From assembly GCF_030269515.1 (NCBI RefSeq), contig NZ_BSTM01000008.1:1-64000 (forward strand): a DNA stretch of 64,000 bases, written 5' to 3'. Position numbers and translations under genes: made by a program. Origin of the DNA: Actinomadura sp. NBRC 104412 (GTDB taxonomy: Bacteria; Actinomycetota; Actinomycetes; Streptosporangiales; Streptosporangiaceae). The notes below the pieces were generated by a model. It saw nothing but the letters and a program-made list of their open reading frames with translations, did no database searches and was not told the DNA's origin. Below are positions 43,117 through 51,786 of this stretch, piece after piece. Each line of letters starts with the position of its first letter. Position 1 is the first letter of the stretch.

Positions 43117-43704
43117 ATGACCATGAACACATCCCCCGCGCTTCACCGTGCCCTGGAGGAGCCGGGCTTCCGCCCCCTGCCCGGCACCGTCGTCGTCCTG
43201 CTGGAGGCCGTTCAGGCGCCGCCGCGGCTGGCCGCGCACCTGCGCGCGGTGCACGACGTCGCGTGCGACCTGTCGGGCTGGGTCGGCGACCGCTATCCGG
43301 CCGCCGGAGCCGACCCGGGCGCGGTCGCGTTCGGCGCCGCCACGCACGACATCGGCAAGGCGCTGCACCCCGGCGAGCTGTCGGGGCCGGGTCAGGCGCA
43401 CGAGTTCGCCGGGTACGAACTGCTTCTCTCGTACGGGGTGGACGAACGGCTGGCGCGCTTCGCCCGCACCCACTCCTCCTGGCACGAGGACGGCATCGGC
43501 ATCGACGACCTGCTGGTCAGCCTGGCCGACAAGGTCTGGAAGGCCAAGCGCGTCCGCGACCTGGAACAGCTCGTCACCGACCGGCTGGCGGTCGCGTCCG
43601 GCGAGGCGCCCTGGCAGGCGTACGTGGCGCTGGACGACCGGCTCCAGCGGCTCGCCGAGGACGCCGACCGCCGCCTGGCCTACCAGTCCGCCTACCCGGT
43701 CTAG
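43117..43704 (+). CDS. HD-domain metal-dependent hydrolase
   Basis: A 195-residue HD-fold protein. The metal ligands are the His in RAVHDVACD, the HD pair in ATHDIGKALHPGE and distal His in THSSWHED, followed by an Asp in SLADKVWKAKR. HD hydrolases act on nucleotides or cyclic dinucleotides. The substrate is unknown. It is the second gene after YbaK on the same strand and its end overlaps the convergent FAD oxidase by four bases. Confidence 0.85.
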   Translation: MTMNTSPALHRALEEPGFRPLPGTVVVLLEAVQAPPRLAAHLRAVHDVACDLSGWVGDRYPAAGADPGAVAFGAATHDIGKALHPGELSGPGQAHEFAGYELLLSYGVDERLARFARTHSSWHEDGIGIDDLLVSLADKVWKAKRVRDLEQLVTDRLAVASGEAPWQAYVALDDRLQRLAEDADRRLAYQSAYPV

Positions 43705-44816
43705 CCGGTCCAGCCGCTTGGTGGCGCAGGGTAGGGGACGCCACCCGCTGCGCGGGCGCGTTCGTGGAAACGCTCGTTGGCGGACGCCATGGCCTCGGGG
43801 GAGGGGCAGCCGGGCGAGGCGGTGCGCAGCAGCCCGAACTGCACCGGATCGGCCACGTCCGCCAGGCCCGGCGTCCCCGTGTCGCCGGTGCCCTTCAGCG
43901 CCTTGACGAGGACGACACCGCTGAGGCCGATGTCCTCGGGCTCCATCGCGGCAAGGGTGCTCTCGATGAACCCGGCCGCGACCACCCCGGGCAGGAAGGC
44001 GATCGCCCAGGGGTGGGGCCGCCGCCACTCGCCGAGGGCGATCAGCTCGTCCACGTCCGGGGTCATCCGGTCCGCGAACTCCCAGTACGTGATCGTCTCG
44101 ACCTCGCTCGGGTCGAGCCCCCGCGGCGGCTTTCTCCCGTCGAACAGCACCGCCTTCGCCTCGTACCGCCATCCCGTCCCGGACGGCTTGGCCTGGCCGG
44201 AGAGATGGTCGGCCGGTGCCGTGGTCTGAACGCGCAGGAGCGCCGTGGCGTCCTTGCACGGCACCGTGCAGACCAGGACGTCGCGCGGGGCCGGCACGAG
44301 CCGGAGGACCGCCCTGGTGATGATCCCGTGCCGTCCCGAGCCGCCCCTCACCGCGTCGAACAGCCGCCGATCGAGCGAGGGCGAGCACCGCGCGATCCGC
44401 CCGTCCGGCGTGACGACCTCCAGCTCGGCCACGTTGCCCGCCTGGGTGCCGTGGACGTGGGACGTCCCGCCCACGCCCCCGGCGGACAGGGTCCCGCCGA
44501 CGGTGAGGTCGAGGTAGTCGGTGAGGACGGGAGGCGTGCGGCCGTGCGGCAGCGTCGCCTCCAGGACCTCGCGCCAGGTCGCGCCCGCGTCCACGCTCAC
44601 GCAGGCGTCCCGTACCTCGTGGACGGTGGCGAGGCCGCGCATGTCGATCGAGATGCCGCCGGTCAGGCAGCGCCCATCGGTGGAATGACCGCGTCCGCGA
44701 GGGACCACAGGGGTCCGCCCGTCCGCGCGCAGCAGCGCGGAGGCGACCTCACCGGCGGACGCGGGACACACCACTTCTCGCGGCGCGCCAAGAGCACTTC
44801 CCCCGAAATCCTGCAT
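43701..44816 (-). CDS. FAD-binding oxidoreductase (PCMH/cytokinin oxidase-like)
   Basis: A 371-residue flavoenzyme with the FAD-binding PCMH domain: VVPRGRGHSTDGR, the substrate and FAD segment VGGTLSAGGVGGTSHVHGTQ, and GRHGIITRAVLRLVP. This resembles the FAD-binding half of cytokinin dehydrogenase-like enzymes. The C-terminal cap is about 165 residues. There is no signal peptide, and a covalent attachment His is not certain. The ATG at 44816 has no obvious ribosome site. Confidence 0.85.
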   Translation of the reverse strand: MQDFGGSALGAPREVVCPASAGEVASALLRADGRTPVVPRGRGHSTDGRCLTGGISIDMRGLATVHEVRDACVSVDAGATWREVLEATLPHGRTPPVLTDYLDLTVGGTLSAGGVGGTSHVHGTQAGNVAELEVVTPDGRIARCSPSLDRRLFDAVRGGSGRHGIITRAVLRLVPAPRDVLVCTVPCKDATALLRVQTTAPADHLSGQAKPSGTGWRYEAKAVLFDGRKPPRGLDPSEVETITYWEFADRMTPDVDELIALGEWRRPHPWAIAFLPGVVAAGFIESTLAAMEPEDIGLSGVVLVKALKGTGDTGTPGLADVADPVQFGLLRTASPGCPSPEAMASANERFHERARAAGGVPYPAPPSGWTG

Positions 44817-45225
44817 AACTCAGCACGCTACCGCCCGGCCGCCAGGGGATGGCTCTTTGTAATGAACCCGCCCGGCCTCCGCCCGCCGGCACCGTAGCGC
44901 AGGGTGATCGACGCCCGTTGGCTGGTGACCTATCCGGGATTGGTGATGTCCGAAATGGACTGTCGGTGAGTGCACTGGTCAACGCGCCGCATCGTCCGGG
45001 GCGGTGCGGGAGTGGCCGCGACCGTAACCCCGGGGCCAGATGTCGGTGGCGGTGGGCGGCCATCCGCGCCACGGTCCGTGACCAGGTTCTACCGTCGTGT
45101 CGAGGGCGTGTCCCTTAGCGGCTTTCGCCATCCGGAAACCGGCGGTTAACGTCACTCTGACACAATGGCCTAACAGCTGTATTCCTGGGCATGGAGGTCG
45201 TTACTACTTCAGGAGGCGGTCGCGC
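44817..45225. other. 409-bp intergenic region upstream of otsA
   Basis: Between the divergent FAD oxidase and otsA. An AGGAGG ribosome site at 45211-45216 serves otsA. An 89-codon frame at 44849-45118 lacks a ribosome site and normal codon bias and is not called. I see no RNA gene or repeat. Confidence 0.4.
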
Positions 45226-46650
45226 GTGTCGCACGGCAGTGAGTTCGTTGTGGTGGCCAACCGGCTTCCGGTCGATCGGGTCCCCGGGACCGGGACCGGT
45301 GAGGGGGCGGCCTGGCGGAGAAGCCCCGGCGGCCTGGTGAGCGCCATCGCGCCGGTGATGCGGCGCCGGCAGGGCACCTGGGTGGGCTGGCACGGAGCGC
45401 CCGACGAGGTCCTGGAACCGTTCGAGACCGACGGGCTGAACCTTTACCCCGTGCCGCAGTCCGCCGACGACGTGAAGTACTACTACGAGGGCTTCTCCAA
45501 CGCGACCCTGTGGCCGCTCTACCACGACGTGGTCGCGCCTCCCGTCTACAGCCGCGAGATGTGGGACGCCTACGTCCGGGTCAACGAGCGGTTCGCCAAG
45601 GCCGCGTCCGAGGTGGCCTCGAAGGGCGCCGTCGTGTGGGTGCAGGACTACCAGCTCCAGCTCGTCCCGGCGATGCTGCGGCGGCTGCGTCCCGACGTGC
45701 GGATCGGCTTCTTCCTGCACATCCCGTTCCCGCCGCTGGAGCTGTTCTGGCAACTGCCCTGGCGCCGGCAGATCCTGGAGGGGCTGCTGGGCGCCGACCT
45801 GGTGGGCTTCCAGTTGCCCGGCGCCGCCTCCAACTTCGTCCGGCTGTGCCGCAGGCTGCTGGACGCCCGTTACAACAAGCAGGACGTGTACTGGGAGAAC
45901 CGCGTCGTCCGCGCCCGCTCCTTCCCGATCTCCGTGGACGTGTCCGAGCTGAACGAGCTCATCACGCGCCCCTCGGTGCGGGAGCGCGCCGAGGAGCTCC
46001 GCACCGACCTCGGCGACACCACCGTCCTGCTGGGGGTGGACCGGCTCGACTACACCAAGGGCATCACCCAGCGCCTGGAGGCGTTCGGTGAGCTCTTCCG
46101 GGACGGGCACCTCAAGCCGGGCCAGGCCGTGTTCGTGCAGATCGCGACGCCCAGCCGCGAGCGCGTCGAGCAGTACCAGCTCCTGCGCGACCAGATCGAG
46201 CAGCAGGTGGGCCGGATCAACGGCGAGTACGGCGAGATCGGCTTCCCGGTGGTGCACTACATGCACACCTCCTACACGAGGGACGAGCTGGTCGCGCTCT
46301 ACCTGGCCGCCGACGTCATGGTGGTGACGCCGCTGCGGGACGGCATGAACCTGGTCGCCAAGGAGTACGTGGCGTGCCGTTCCGACCTGCGCGGCACGCT
46401 CGTGCTCAGCGAGTTCACCGGTGCCGCGGCCGAGCTGCGCCGCGCCTACCTGGTGAACCCGTACGACATCGACGGGCTCAAGGACACGCTGCTCACCGCG
46501 CTGAACGCCGGGCCCGCCGAGCAGGCCCGCCGGATGCGCGCCCTGCGCAAGCGGGTGATCGAGCACGATGTCGACCGCTGGGCGCAGGACTTCCTGACCT
46601 CACTGGAGGAGGCCCAGCGGCGCCACGGGGTCCCGGCCGCCATGAGCTGA
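45226..46650 (+). CDS. otsA: trehalose-6-phosphate synthase
   Basis: A 474-residue GT20 glycosyltransferase that makes trehalose-6-phosphate from a nucleotide glucose and glucose-6-phosphate. It contains [32 protein letters not shown], the phosphate-binding [10 protein letters not shown] and the donor site [12 protein letters not shown]. The upstream frame is open from 45097, but the GTG at 45226 lies nine bases after AGGAGG and gives the normal N-terminus. No otsB phosphatase gene follows within the window, so that gene must be elsewhere. Confidence 0.95.
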   Translation: MSHGSEFVVVANRLPVDRVPGTGTGEGAAWRRSPGGLVSAIAPVMRRRQGTWVGWHGAPDEVLEPFETDGLNLYPVPQSADDVKYYYEGFSNATLWPLYHDVVAPPVYSREMWDAYVRVNERFAKAASEVASKGAVVWVQDYQLQLVPAMLRRLRPDVRIGFFLHIPFPPLELFWQLPWRRQILEGLLGADLVGFQLPGAASNFVRLCRRLLDARYNKQDVYWENRVVRARSFPISVDVSELNELITRPSVRERAEELRTDLGDTTVLLGVDRLDYTKGITQRLEAFGELFRDGHLKPGQAVFVQIATPSRERVEQYQLLRDQIEQQVGRINGEYGEIGFPVVHYMHTSYTRDELVALYLAADVMVVTPLRDGMNLVAKEYVACRSDLRGTLVLSEFTGAAAELRRAYLVNPYDIDGLKDTLLTALNAGPAEQARRMRALRKRVIEHDVDRWAQDFLTSLEEAQRRHGVPAAMS

Positions 46651-46964
46651 CGGCGCCGGCAGGCGGCCGTTCGCTGAACGTTTGCTGAATATCGCGGCAG
46701 GTGCGGACGGCCCGGCGCCCGGACGATGACCGCGCCGGAACGGTCCAGACCGGAGTTAAGGGGCGTCCGGGGCGCTGATGCGCGGCGTCCGGATTGCCAA
46801 ATTTTTCGTGAGAGGTACGGTTTCCTGGCCTTGTCCCGGCGTGGAGGCGCCGCCGACCGCCCCGGCTTCCGCGGACACGTTTCGCCACCATTTGAAAACC
46901 GCGTGCAGCCGGTGGGGCCCGTCTCGGGACGGAACCCGTCGCGGGACGCCCTTGCGGGCGCGGG
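46651..46964. other. 314-bp convergent intergenic region, no gene seen
   Basis: Between otsA and the convergent anti-sigma-type ATPase. A short hairpin CGTTCGCTGAACG is at the otsA end; it is weak as a terminator. Overlapping open frames here have poor codon bias. Confidence 0.4.
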
Positions 46965-47588
46965 TCAGACCGGCTGCGGCGCGGTGGAGCGCACGTCGAA
47001 CGCCGCCCAGACGGCCTTGCCGCCGGTGGCGAGCGGGGCCCAGCCCCACGAGGCGCTGACCGCGCCGACGACCAGCAGGCCGCGCCCGCCCTCGCCGAAG
47101 CGGCCCGGGTCCTGCGCGATCGGCTCGGGCGTGCGGGCGCCCGGATCGGTCACGGCCGCGACGACGCGCCGGGGGTGACCCAGCAGGACGAGCTGGATCG
47201 GGCCTGCCGGCAGCGGCCTCGGCAGCCCACGCAGCCCGTGCTGGAGCGCGTTGGTGACCAGCTCGGACACGGCGGCGACGACGTCGTCCGCGGTCGCGTC
47301 CAGACCCCATTCGCGCAGCGTGGCCTGCGTGAACGCGCGCGCCTGCCGGGGTGAGCTGTTCTCGGCCGGCAGCACCTGCCGCGCGGTGCGCGGCACACCC
47401 GACGGCGGCGCGGGCCACAGGCCGGCCAGCCCTGGCACGGCCGCGGGAGCGCCCTGCGGGGCGTCCTCGGCGAACGACGTGCGGGGTTCCGGCAGGGAAA
47501 CGTGGTCCGGCAGCGGGTGCGGGCCCGGATGCCGCCGGCCGTTGGGGGCGGCCGGAGCCGCCACGTCGTCTGCCTGGTCAACGATCAT
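46965..47588 (-). CDS. HATPase-domain anti-sigma/SpoIIAB-like ATP-binding protein
   Basis: A 207-residue protein. The C-terminal 130 residues are a GHKL ATPase of the RsbW/HATPase_c_2 type: N box AAVSELVTNALQHG, D box VTDPGARTPE, and G box FGEGGRGLLVV. The N-terminal 75 residues are a Pro-rich disordered segment. In Streptomyces and relatives many such orphan ATPases pair with XRE regulators and DUF397 proteins; a DUF397 gene lies divergently 200 bases away. The ATG at 47588 is preferred over a TTG six bases upstream. Confidence 0.85.
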   Translation of the reverse strand: MIVDQADDVAAPAAPNGRRHPGPHPLPDHVSLPEPRTSFAEDAPQGAPAAVPGLAGLWPAPPSGVPRTARQVLPAENSSPRQARAFTQATLREWGLDATADDVVAAVSELVTNALQHGLRGLPRPLPAGPIQLVLLGHPRRVVAAVTDPGARTPEPIAQDPGRFGEGGRGLLVVGAVSASWGWAPLATGGKAVWAAFDVRSTAPQPV

Positions 47589-47647
47589 TGTCAAACCCCA
47601 GTGGCGTGCGGGTCGTTACGTGGCGGGCGTTCGCTATCTTGCTCCCC

Positions 47648-47773
47648 ATGTCGTGCAGATGCAAGACCGTCTGCATGGACGAATGCAAGAACGAATGCAC
47701 GTGCATCTCGTACCATGGCGTTGGGGTGGGGCGAGATCGCGGCCTCCCTGCGGGGAGGCGGAGTACGCCTTAG
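47648..47773 (+). CDS. possible Cys-rich microprotein, 41 aa
   Basis: The frame from an ATG at 47648 encodes 41 residues starting MSCRCKTVCMDECKNECTC. The six Cys form a mirror-symmetric pattern: CxC-x3-C-x3-C-x3-CxC. There is no ribosome site upstream and the same bases contain regulatory-looking repeats, so the reading frame may be accidental. It ends 13 bases before the DUF397 start. It could be a small metal-binding or peptide precursor if expressed. Confidence 0.25.
   Translation: MSCRCKTVCMDECKNECTCISYHGVGVGRDRGLPAGRRSTP
47652..47706. promoter_or_regulatory. TGCA-rich repeat cluster with a perfect 12-bp palindrome
   Basis: Within 55 bases TGCA occurs six times. ATGCACGTGCAT at 47695-47706 is a perfect palindrome, and ACGAATGCA occurs twice just before it. 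The cluster lies in the divergent region between the anti-sigma-type ATPase and DUF397 genes, so it could be an operator for both. Confidence 0.45.
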
Positions 47774-47786
47774 AGGGGGCAGATTG

Positions 47787-48017
47787 ATGGACGGCGCCAA
47801 GCTGTCGGACGTCCGGCGGGCCGAGCTCGCCTGGCAGAAGAGCCGCCGGAGCAACCCGAGCGGCAACTGCGTCGAGATGGCGGAGCTCCCGACGGGGGAG
47901 ATCGCCGTGCGCAATTCCCGTTACCCGGACGGGCCGGTCCTGATCTACACGCGAGAGGAGGTCGAAGCGTTCGTCGGTGGCGCCAAGGACGGTGACTTCG
48001 ATCACATCCTGGTGTGA
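47787..48017 (+). CDS. DUF397 protein
   Basis: A 76-residue DUF397 protein: AWQKSRRSNPSGNCVEMAEL, VAVRNSR-like IAVRNSRYPDGPVL and the C-terminal FVGGAKDGDFDHILV. DUF397 proteins are actinobacterial partners of XRE/DUF5753 regulators and behave as toxin- or anti-sigma-like switches in developmental control. The usual XRE gene is not adjacent; the divergent ATPase is. The ATG follows GAGGGGGC. Confidence 0.9.
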   Translation: MDGAKLSDVRRAELAWQKSRRSNPSGNCVEMAELPTGEIAVRNSRYPDGPVLIYTREEVEAFVGGAKDGDFDHILV

Positions 48018-48086
48018 GCCTGTTCGCTCCATCGGTAAACCGAATCTCATTCCAATTCGGCGATCCGCCCGGTAGCGTGCACTTTC

Positions 48087-49712
48087 ATGCATCCGGGGCA
48101 GATCGCCGAACAGGCCCCCGGCAAGCCCGCCGTGATCATGGCGGGCTCCGGGCGGGTCATCACGTACCGAGAGCTCGACGAGGAGTCCAACCGGCTGGCG
48201 CACCTGCTGCGGGCCCAGGGGTTGCGACCCGGTGACCACATCGCCTTCATGCTGGAGAACCATCCGCTGTTCCTCCCCATCGCCTGGGCGGCACAGCGGT
48301 CGGGGCTCTACTACACGGCCATCAGCTCGCGCCTACAGCCCGAGGAACTCGCCTACATCGTCGACAACTGTGAAGCCAAGGTCTTCATCACCAGTCACGC
48401 GCTCGCCCGTACGGCCGTGTCCATCGCCGAACGGACGCCCAATGTCCGGCTGCGCCTGATGGTGGACGGTGCCGCGCCGGGCTTCCTGCCTTACGAGCAA
48501 GAAGTGGCCCGGCAGCCAGTGACCCCTATCGCCGACGAGTGCGAGGGGGCGGACATGCTCTACTCCTCGGGCACCACGGGCCGTCCCAAGGGCGTCAAGC
48601 CGCCCCTGTCCTTGGCGCCGCTCGGGGAGGGGGGCTCGCTCTACCAGCTCATCTCACTGCTGTTCGAGGCGGACCGCGACTCGGTCTACCTTTCACCGGC
48701 GCCGCTCTACCACGCGGCCCCCCTGCGCTACAGCCTCACCTTCCTGCGCTTCGGCGCGACCGTCGTGGTGATGGAGAAGTTCGACGCGGAGGGCGCGCTG
48801 GCGGCGATCGAGAAGTACAAGGTCACCCACAGCCAGTGGGTGCCGACCATGTTCATCCGCATGCTCAAGCTCCCCGAGGAGACCAGGGCCCGGTACGACC
48901 TGTCGAGCCTGCGGTACGCCGTGCACGCGTCGGCGCCCTGCCCCGTCCCGGTGAAGGAGCAGATGATCGACTGGTGGGGTCCGGTACTGCACGAGTACTA
49001 CGCCGGCACCGAGGGCAACTGCTTCGTCTACACCAACTCGCAGGACTGGCTCGCGCACAAGGGCACCGTGGGACGTCCCCTGGTCGGCGAGATCCACGTC
49101 TGCGACGACGAGGGCAACGAGCAGCCGCCCGGCAAGCCGGGAACCCTCTACTTCGGCAACGGGCCCACCTTCGAGTACCACGGCGACGAGGAGAAGACCA
49201 AGTCGTCCCGCGACCCGTGGGGGCACGGCTGGACCACGCTGGGCGATGTCGGCTACGTGGACGAGGAGGGCTTCCTCTACCTCACCGACCGGCGCTCATA
49301 CATGATCATCAGTGGCGGGGTGAACATCTACCCGCAGGAGGCCGAGAACGTGCTGGCCGTCCATCCCGCGGTCGCCGACGTGGCCGTGTTCGGGGTGCCG
49401 GACGCCGAGATGGGCGAGGCCGTGAAGGCCGTCGTCCAGCCGCAGGACCCGGCCGCCGCGGGGCCGGAGCTGGCGGACGAGCTGATCGCGTACTGCCGGG
49501 AGCGGCTGGCGCACTACAAGTGCCCCCGCAGCGTCGACTTCCGGGAGGAACTGCCCCGCCACCCCACCGGAAAGCTCTACAAGCGCCTGCTACGGGACGA
49601 GTACTGGAAGGACCACCCCAGCAAGCCGGGCCCGCGGATCGCGCCCCAGCGCCCTCCTGAGGCCCGGGAGAGCCCGGCGGCGGGCACCGGCCGCCCGGGG
49701 CGGCGGCACTGA
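48087..49712 (+). CDS. acyl-CoA synthetase (AMP-binding, FadD-like)
   Basis: A 541-residue adenylate-forming enzyme. The P-loop is MLYSSGTTGRPKG, motif A5 EYYAGTEGNCF, A7 GDVGYVDEEGFLYLTDR and the C-terminal catalytic Lys in HPTGKLYKR. This fits a fatty or aryl acyl-CoA ligase; the chain length is not set. It shares the overall architecture and motifs EYY and LVISGGVNIYPQE-type with the enzyme at 58521-60104 and could be a paralogue. A hairpin terminator follows at 49776. Confidence 0.9.
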   Translation: MHPGQIAEQAPGKPAVIMAGSGRVITYRELDEESNRLAHLLRAQGLRPGDHIAFMLENHPLFLPIAWAAQRSGLYYTAISSRLQPEELAYIVDNCEAKVFITSHALARTAVSIAERTPNVRLRLMVDGAAPGFLPYEQEVARQPVTPIADECEGADMLYSSGTTGRPKGVKPPLSLAPLGEGGSLYQLISLLFEADRDSVYLSPAPLYHAAPLRYSLTFLRFGATVVVMEKFDAEGALAAIEKYKVTHSQWVPTMFIRMLKLPEETRARYDLSSLRYAVHASAPCPVPVKEQMIDWWGPVLHEYYAGTEGNCFVYTNSQDWLAHKGTVGRPLVGEIHVCDDEGNEQPPGKPGTLYFGNGPTFEYHGDEEKTKSSRDPWGHGWTTLGDVGYVDEEGFLYLTDRRSYMIISGGVNIYPQEAENVLAVHPAVADVAVFGVPDAEMGEAVKAVVQPQDPAAAGPELADELIAYCRERLAHYKCPRSVDFREELPRHPTGKLYKRLLRDEYWKDHPSKPGPRIAPQRPPEARESPAAGTGRPGRRH

Positions 49713-49720
49713 CGGGCAGA

Positions 49721-49759
49721 CCGGCGGACGGCACCGGCGGACGGCACCGGCGGACGGCA
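49721..49759. repeat. three tandem 13-bp repeats
   Basis: The unit CCGGCGGACGGCA occurs three times without change immediately after the acyl-CoA synthetase stop (49710-49712). Confidence 0.85.
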
Positions 49760-49775
49760 CTGACGAGAAAGGCGA

Positions 49776-49813
49776 GCGCCCCGCCCCTGAGCTCGTTCCA
49801 GGGGACGGGGCGC
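49776..49813. terminator. bidirectional hairpin terminator
   Basis: GCGCCCCG pairs with CGGGGCGC and CCCCT with AGGGG, with a single bulged A, around an 11-base loop. It lies between convergent genes. Confidence 0.8.
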
Positions 49814-49831
49814 ATGCCCGTGCGGCCGCCT

Positions 49832-51433
49832 CTAGTGCATCATCACCGGGGCGTCGACCGGGGCGTCGTCCTTGCCGTCCAGGCCGCTCTCGACCGGCTT
49901 CCTGCGCGGCAGCAGCAGCGCCGGGAGGAACGCCAGCGTCAGCAGGGCCAGCGACCACCAGTAGGTGGTCTGGAAGGCGTCGGCCATCTTGTTCATGATG
50001 TCGGCGATCATCTGCGGCGGGATCTGGGCGCCCGACGGCGCCTCGGCCGCCATGCCGCCGCCACCGCCGAGACCGCGGCTCTCCATCTGCGCGGTCAGCA
50101 GCACCGCGATGAACGCGGTGCCGATCGAGCCCGCCACCTGCTGGATGATGTTCAGCGCCGTGCTGGCCCGCGGCACCTCGTCGTGCGCCAGCGTCTGCAT
50201 GGCCGCCGACATGGTCGGCATCATCGTCATGCCCATGCCGAGGCCCATCACGAACAGCGCGGCGCCCAGGCCCCAGTACGAGGCGTCGACGGTGAGCTGC
50301 GAGGCGAACAGCGCCACGCCCGCCACCACGATCGACAGCCCGCCCAGGACCACCTTGCCGGGACCGACCCGGTCGGTGAGCTGGCCGCCGATCGGCATCG
50401 TGATCATCGCGCCGAAGCCCTGCGGGGCCAGCAGCAGGCCCGCGGAGAACGCCGACTCGCCCCGCACCACCTGGTAGTACAGCGGCAGGATGAGCATCGC
50501 GCCGAAGAACGCGCAGGCGAACAGCACCATCGTGCCGGAGGCCGCCGCCACCGAGCGCCGCCGGAACAGCCGCAGGTCGATCAGCGGGTTGGTGTTGCCT
50601 CGCTGCAGCGCCCTGACCATGAAGCCCAGCACCAGGACCACACCGCCGATCGTGGTGATCAGCACGTCGGTGCGCCCGAAGTCGGACTTCTCGGCACCGG
50701 TGGCCAGGCCGTAGATCAGCCCGGCGAGACCGGGGGACAGCAGCAGGAGGCCGGGGAAGTCCAGCCGCTCGGCCGGGCGCGGCTCGTCCCGCTTCAGAAC
50801 CCGCCAGGCCAGCACCAGGGCCAGCGCGCCGAGGGGCACGTTGATGTAGAAGATCCAGCGCCAGGAGACGTCGTCGACCAGCCAGCCGCCCAGGATCGGG
50901 CCGGCGATCGGGCCGAGCAGCATCGGGATGCCGACGATGCTCATCACCTTGCCGACCCGCGACGGGCCCGCCGCCTGGGTCAGGATCGTCATGCCGGCGG
51001 GCATGATCATGCCGCCGCCGAGGCCCTGGAGCACCCGGAACAGGATCAGCGACTCGGCGCTCCAGGCCATGCCGGCCAGCGCCGAACCGGCCACGAACAG
51101 GCCGATCGAGATCATGTACAGCCGCTTGGTGCCGAAACGGGCGGAGGCCCAGCCGGTCACCGGGATGACCGTGGCGAGCGCCAGGGTGTAGCCGGTGGCC
51201 ACCCACTGGATCGTGGACAGCGGCGCGTCGAAGTCCTCCGTCAGGTGCTTGAGCGCGACGTTGACGACCGTGATGTCCAGGATGGACATGATGGCGCCGA
51301 GGACGACGACCATGGCCACTGCGAGCACGCCACGATCAAGCCCTCCATCGGAGTCCTGGACCTTCGGGCCGTCCGCCGCGTGTGGTGACGCGGGTCCCTT
51401 CAACTGTGTGTTCCAATCGTCGTGCCCGGACAT
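49832..51433 (-). CDS. DHA2-family MFS drug exporter
   Basis: A 533-residue fourteen-helix MFS protein of the DHA2 (EmrB/QacA) type. The N-terminal motif D1 is LDITVVNVALKHL, motif A is GWASARFGTKRLY, and motif C is GPILGGWLVDDVSWRWIFYI. Such proton-driven pumps export cationic drugs, dyes or antibiotics. The ATG at 51433 has no ribosome site, so the mRNA may be leaderless. No regulator is adjacent. Confidence 0.92.
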   Translation of the reverse strand: MSGHDDWNTQLKGPASPHAADGPKVQDSDGGLDRGVLAVAMVVVLGAIMSILDITVVNVALKHLTEDFDAPLSTIQWVATGYTLALATVIPVTGWASARFGTKRLYMISIGLFVAGSALAGMAWSAESLILFRVLQGLGGGMIMPAGMTILTQAAGPSRVGKVMSIVGIPMLLGPIAGPILGGWLVDDVSWRWIFYINVPLGALALVLAWRVLKRDEPRPAERLDFPGLLLLSPGLAGLIYGLATGAEKSDFGRTDVLITTIGGVVLVLGFMVRALQRGNTNPLIDLRLFRRRSVAAASGTMVLFACAFFGAMLILPLYYQVVRGESAFSAGLLLAPQGFGAMITMPIGGQLTDRVGPGKVVLGGLSIVVAGVALFASQLTVDASYWGLGAALFVMGLGMGMTMMPTMSAAMQTLAHDEVPRASTALNIIQQVAGSIGTAFIAVLLTAQMESRGLGGGGGMAAEAPSGAQIPPQMIADIMNKMADAFQTTYWWSLALLTLAFLPALLLPRRKPVESGLDGKDDAPVDAPVMMH

Positions 51434-51736
51434 GCGGGCAGGTTTGCAAGGTCAGAGGGCTGGGGTGCGCCAGCAAGTTACTGCAGTCGCTGACGAGACT
51501 GCGAACGGTTTGTCCGGTGACGAGTATTCCGTCAGCCACCGACAATCCGCCGATCGCCCCCGGTGGAAGGCCGGATTCCGGCCCTGGTCAGGCGGGTGCC
51601 GCGCGAGTGTGACACACCTTACATTCCCCCGATTTCGTCGTTTTCCGTCTACGTGCGGATAGACCCATCCTGACCCGAAAACTCATCGGTGCGCGACGGG
51701 GCCGGTGGCGCGATGTGGCCGTGGCGCCGCAACACA
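51434..51736. other. intergenic region between the exporter and the acyl-CoA dehydrogenase operon
   Basis: About 300 bases. The exporter promoter must be here. The 51600-51690 stretch is AT-richer than average. No coding frame with a ribosome site was seen. Confidence 0.35.
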
Positions 51737-51768
51737 GTGACGCCGCGGCGATGTGGCCGCGGCGTCAC
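51737..51768 (-). terminator. perfect hairpin terminator of the leucine-catabolism operon
   Basis: GTGACGCCGCGGC pairs exactly with GCCGCGGCGTCAC around a six-base loop, 19 bases beyond the stop of the acyl-CoA dehydrogenase gene. Confidence 0.85.
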
Positions 51769-51786
51769 GAGGAGCGTGCGTGGGGC

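Noticed and set aside
44849-45118. An 89-codon frame in the region upstream of otsA
   Set aside because: No ribosome site, no homology pattern, and codon use does not show the GC3 bias of true genes.
49814-51388. A 524-codon plus-strand open frame
   Set aside because: It is the shadow of the DHA2 exporter on the other strand and is full of His, Arg and Gln with no recognisable motif.
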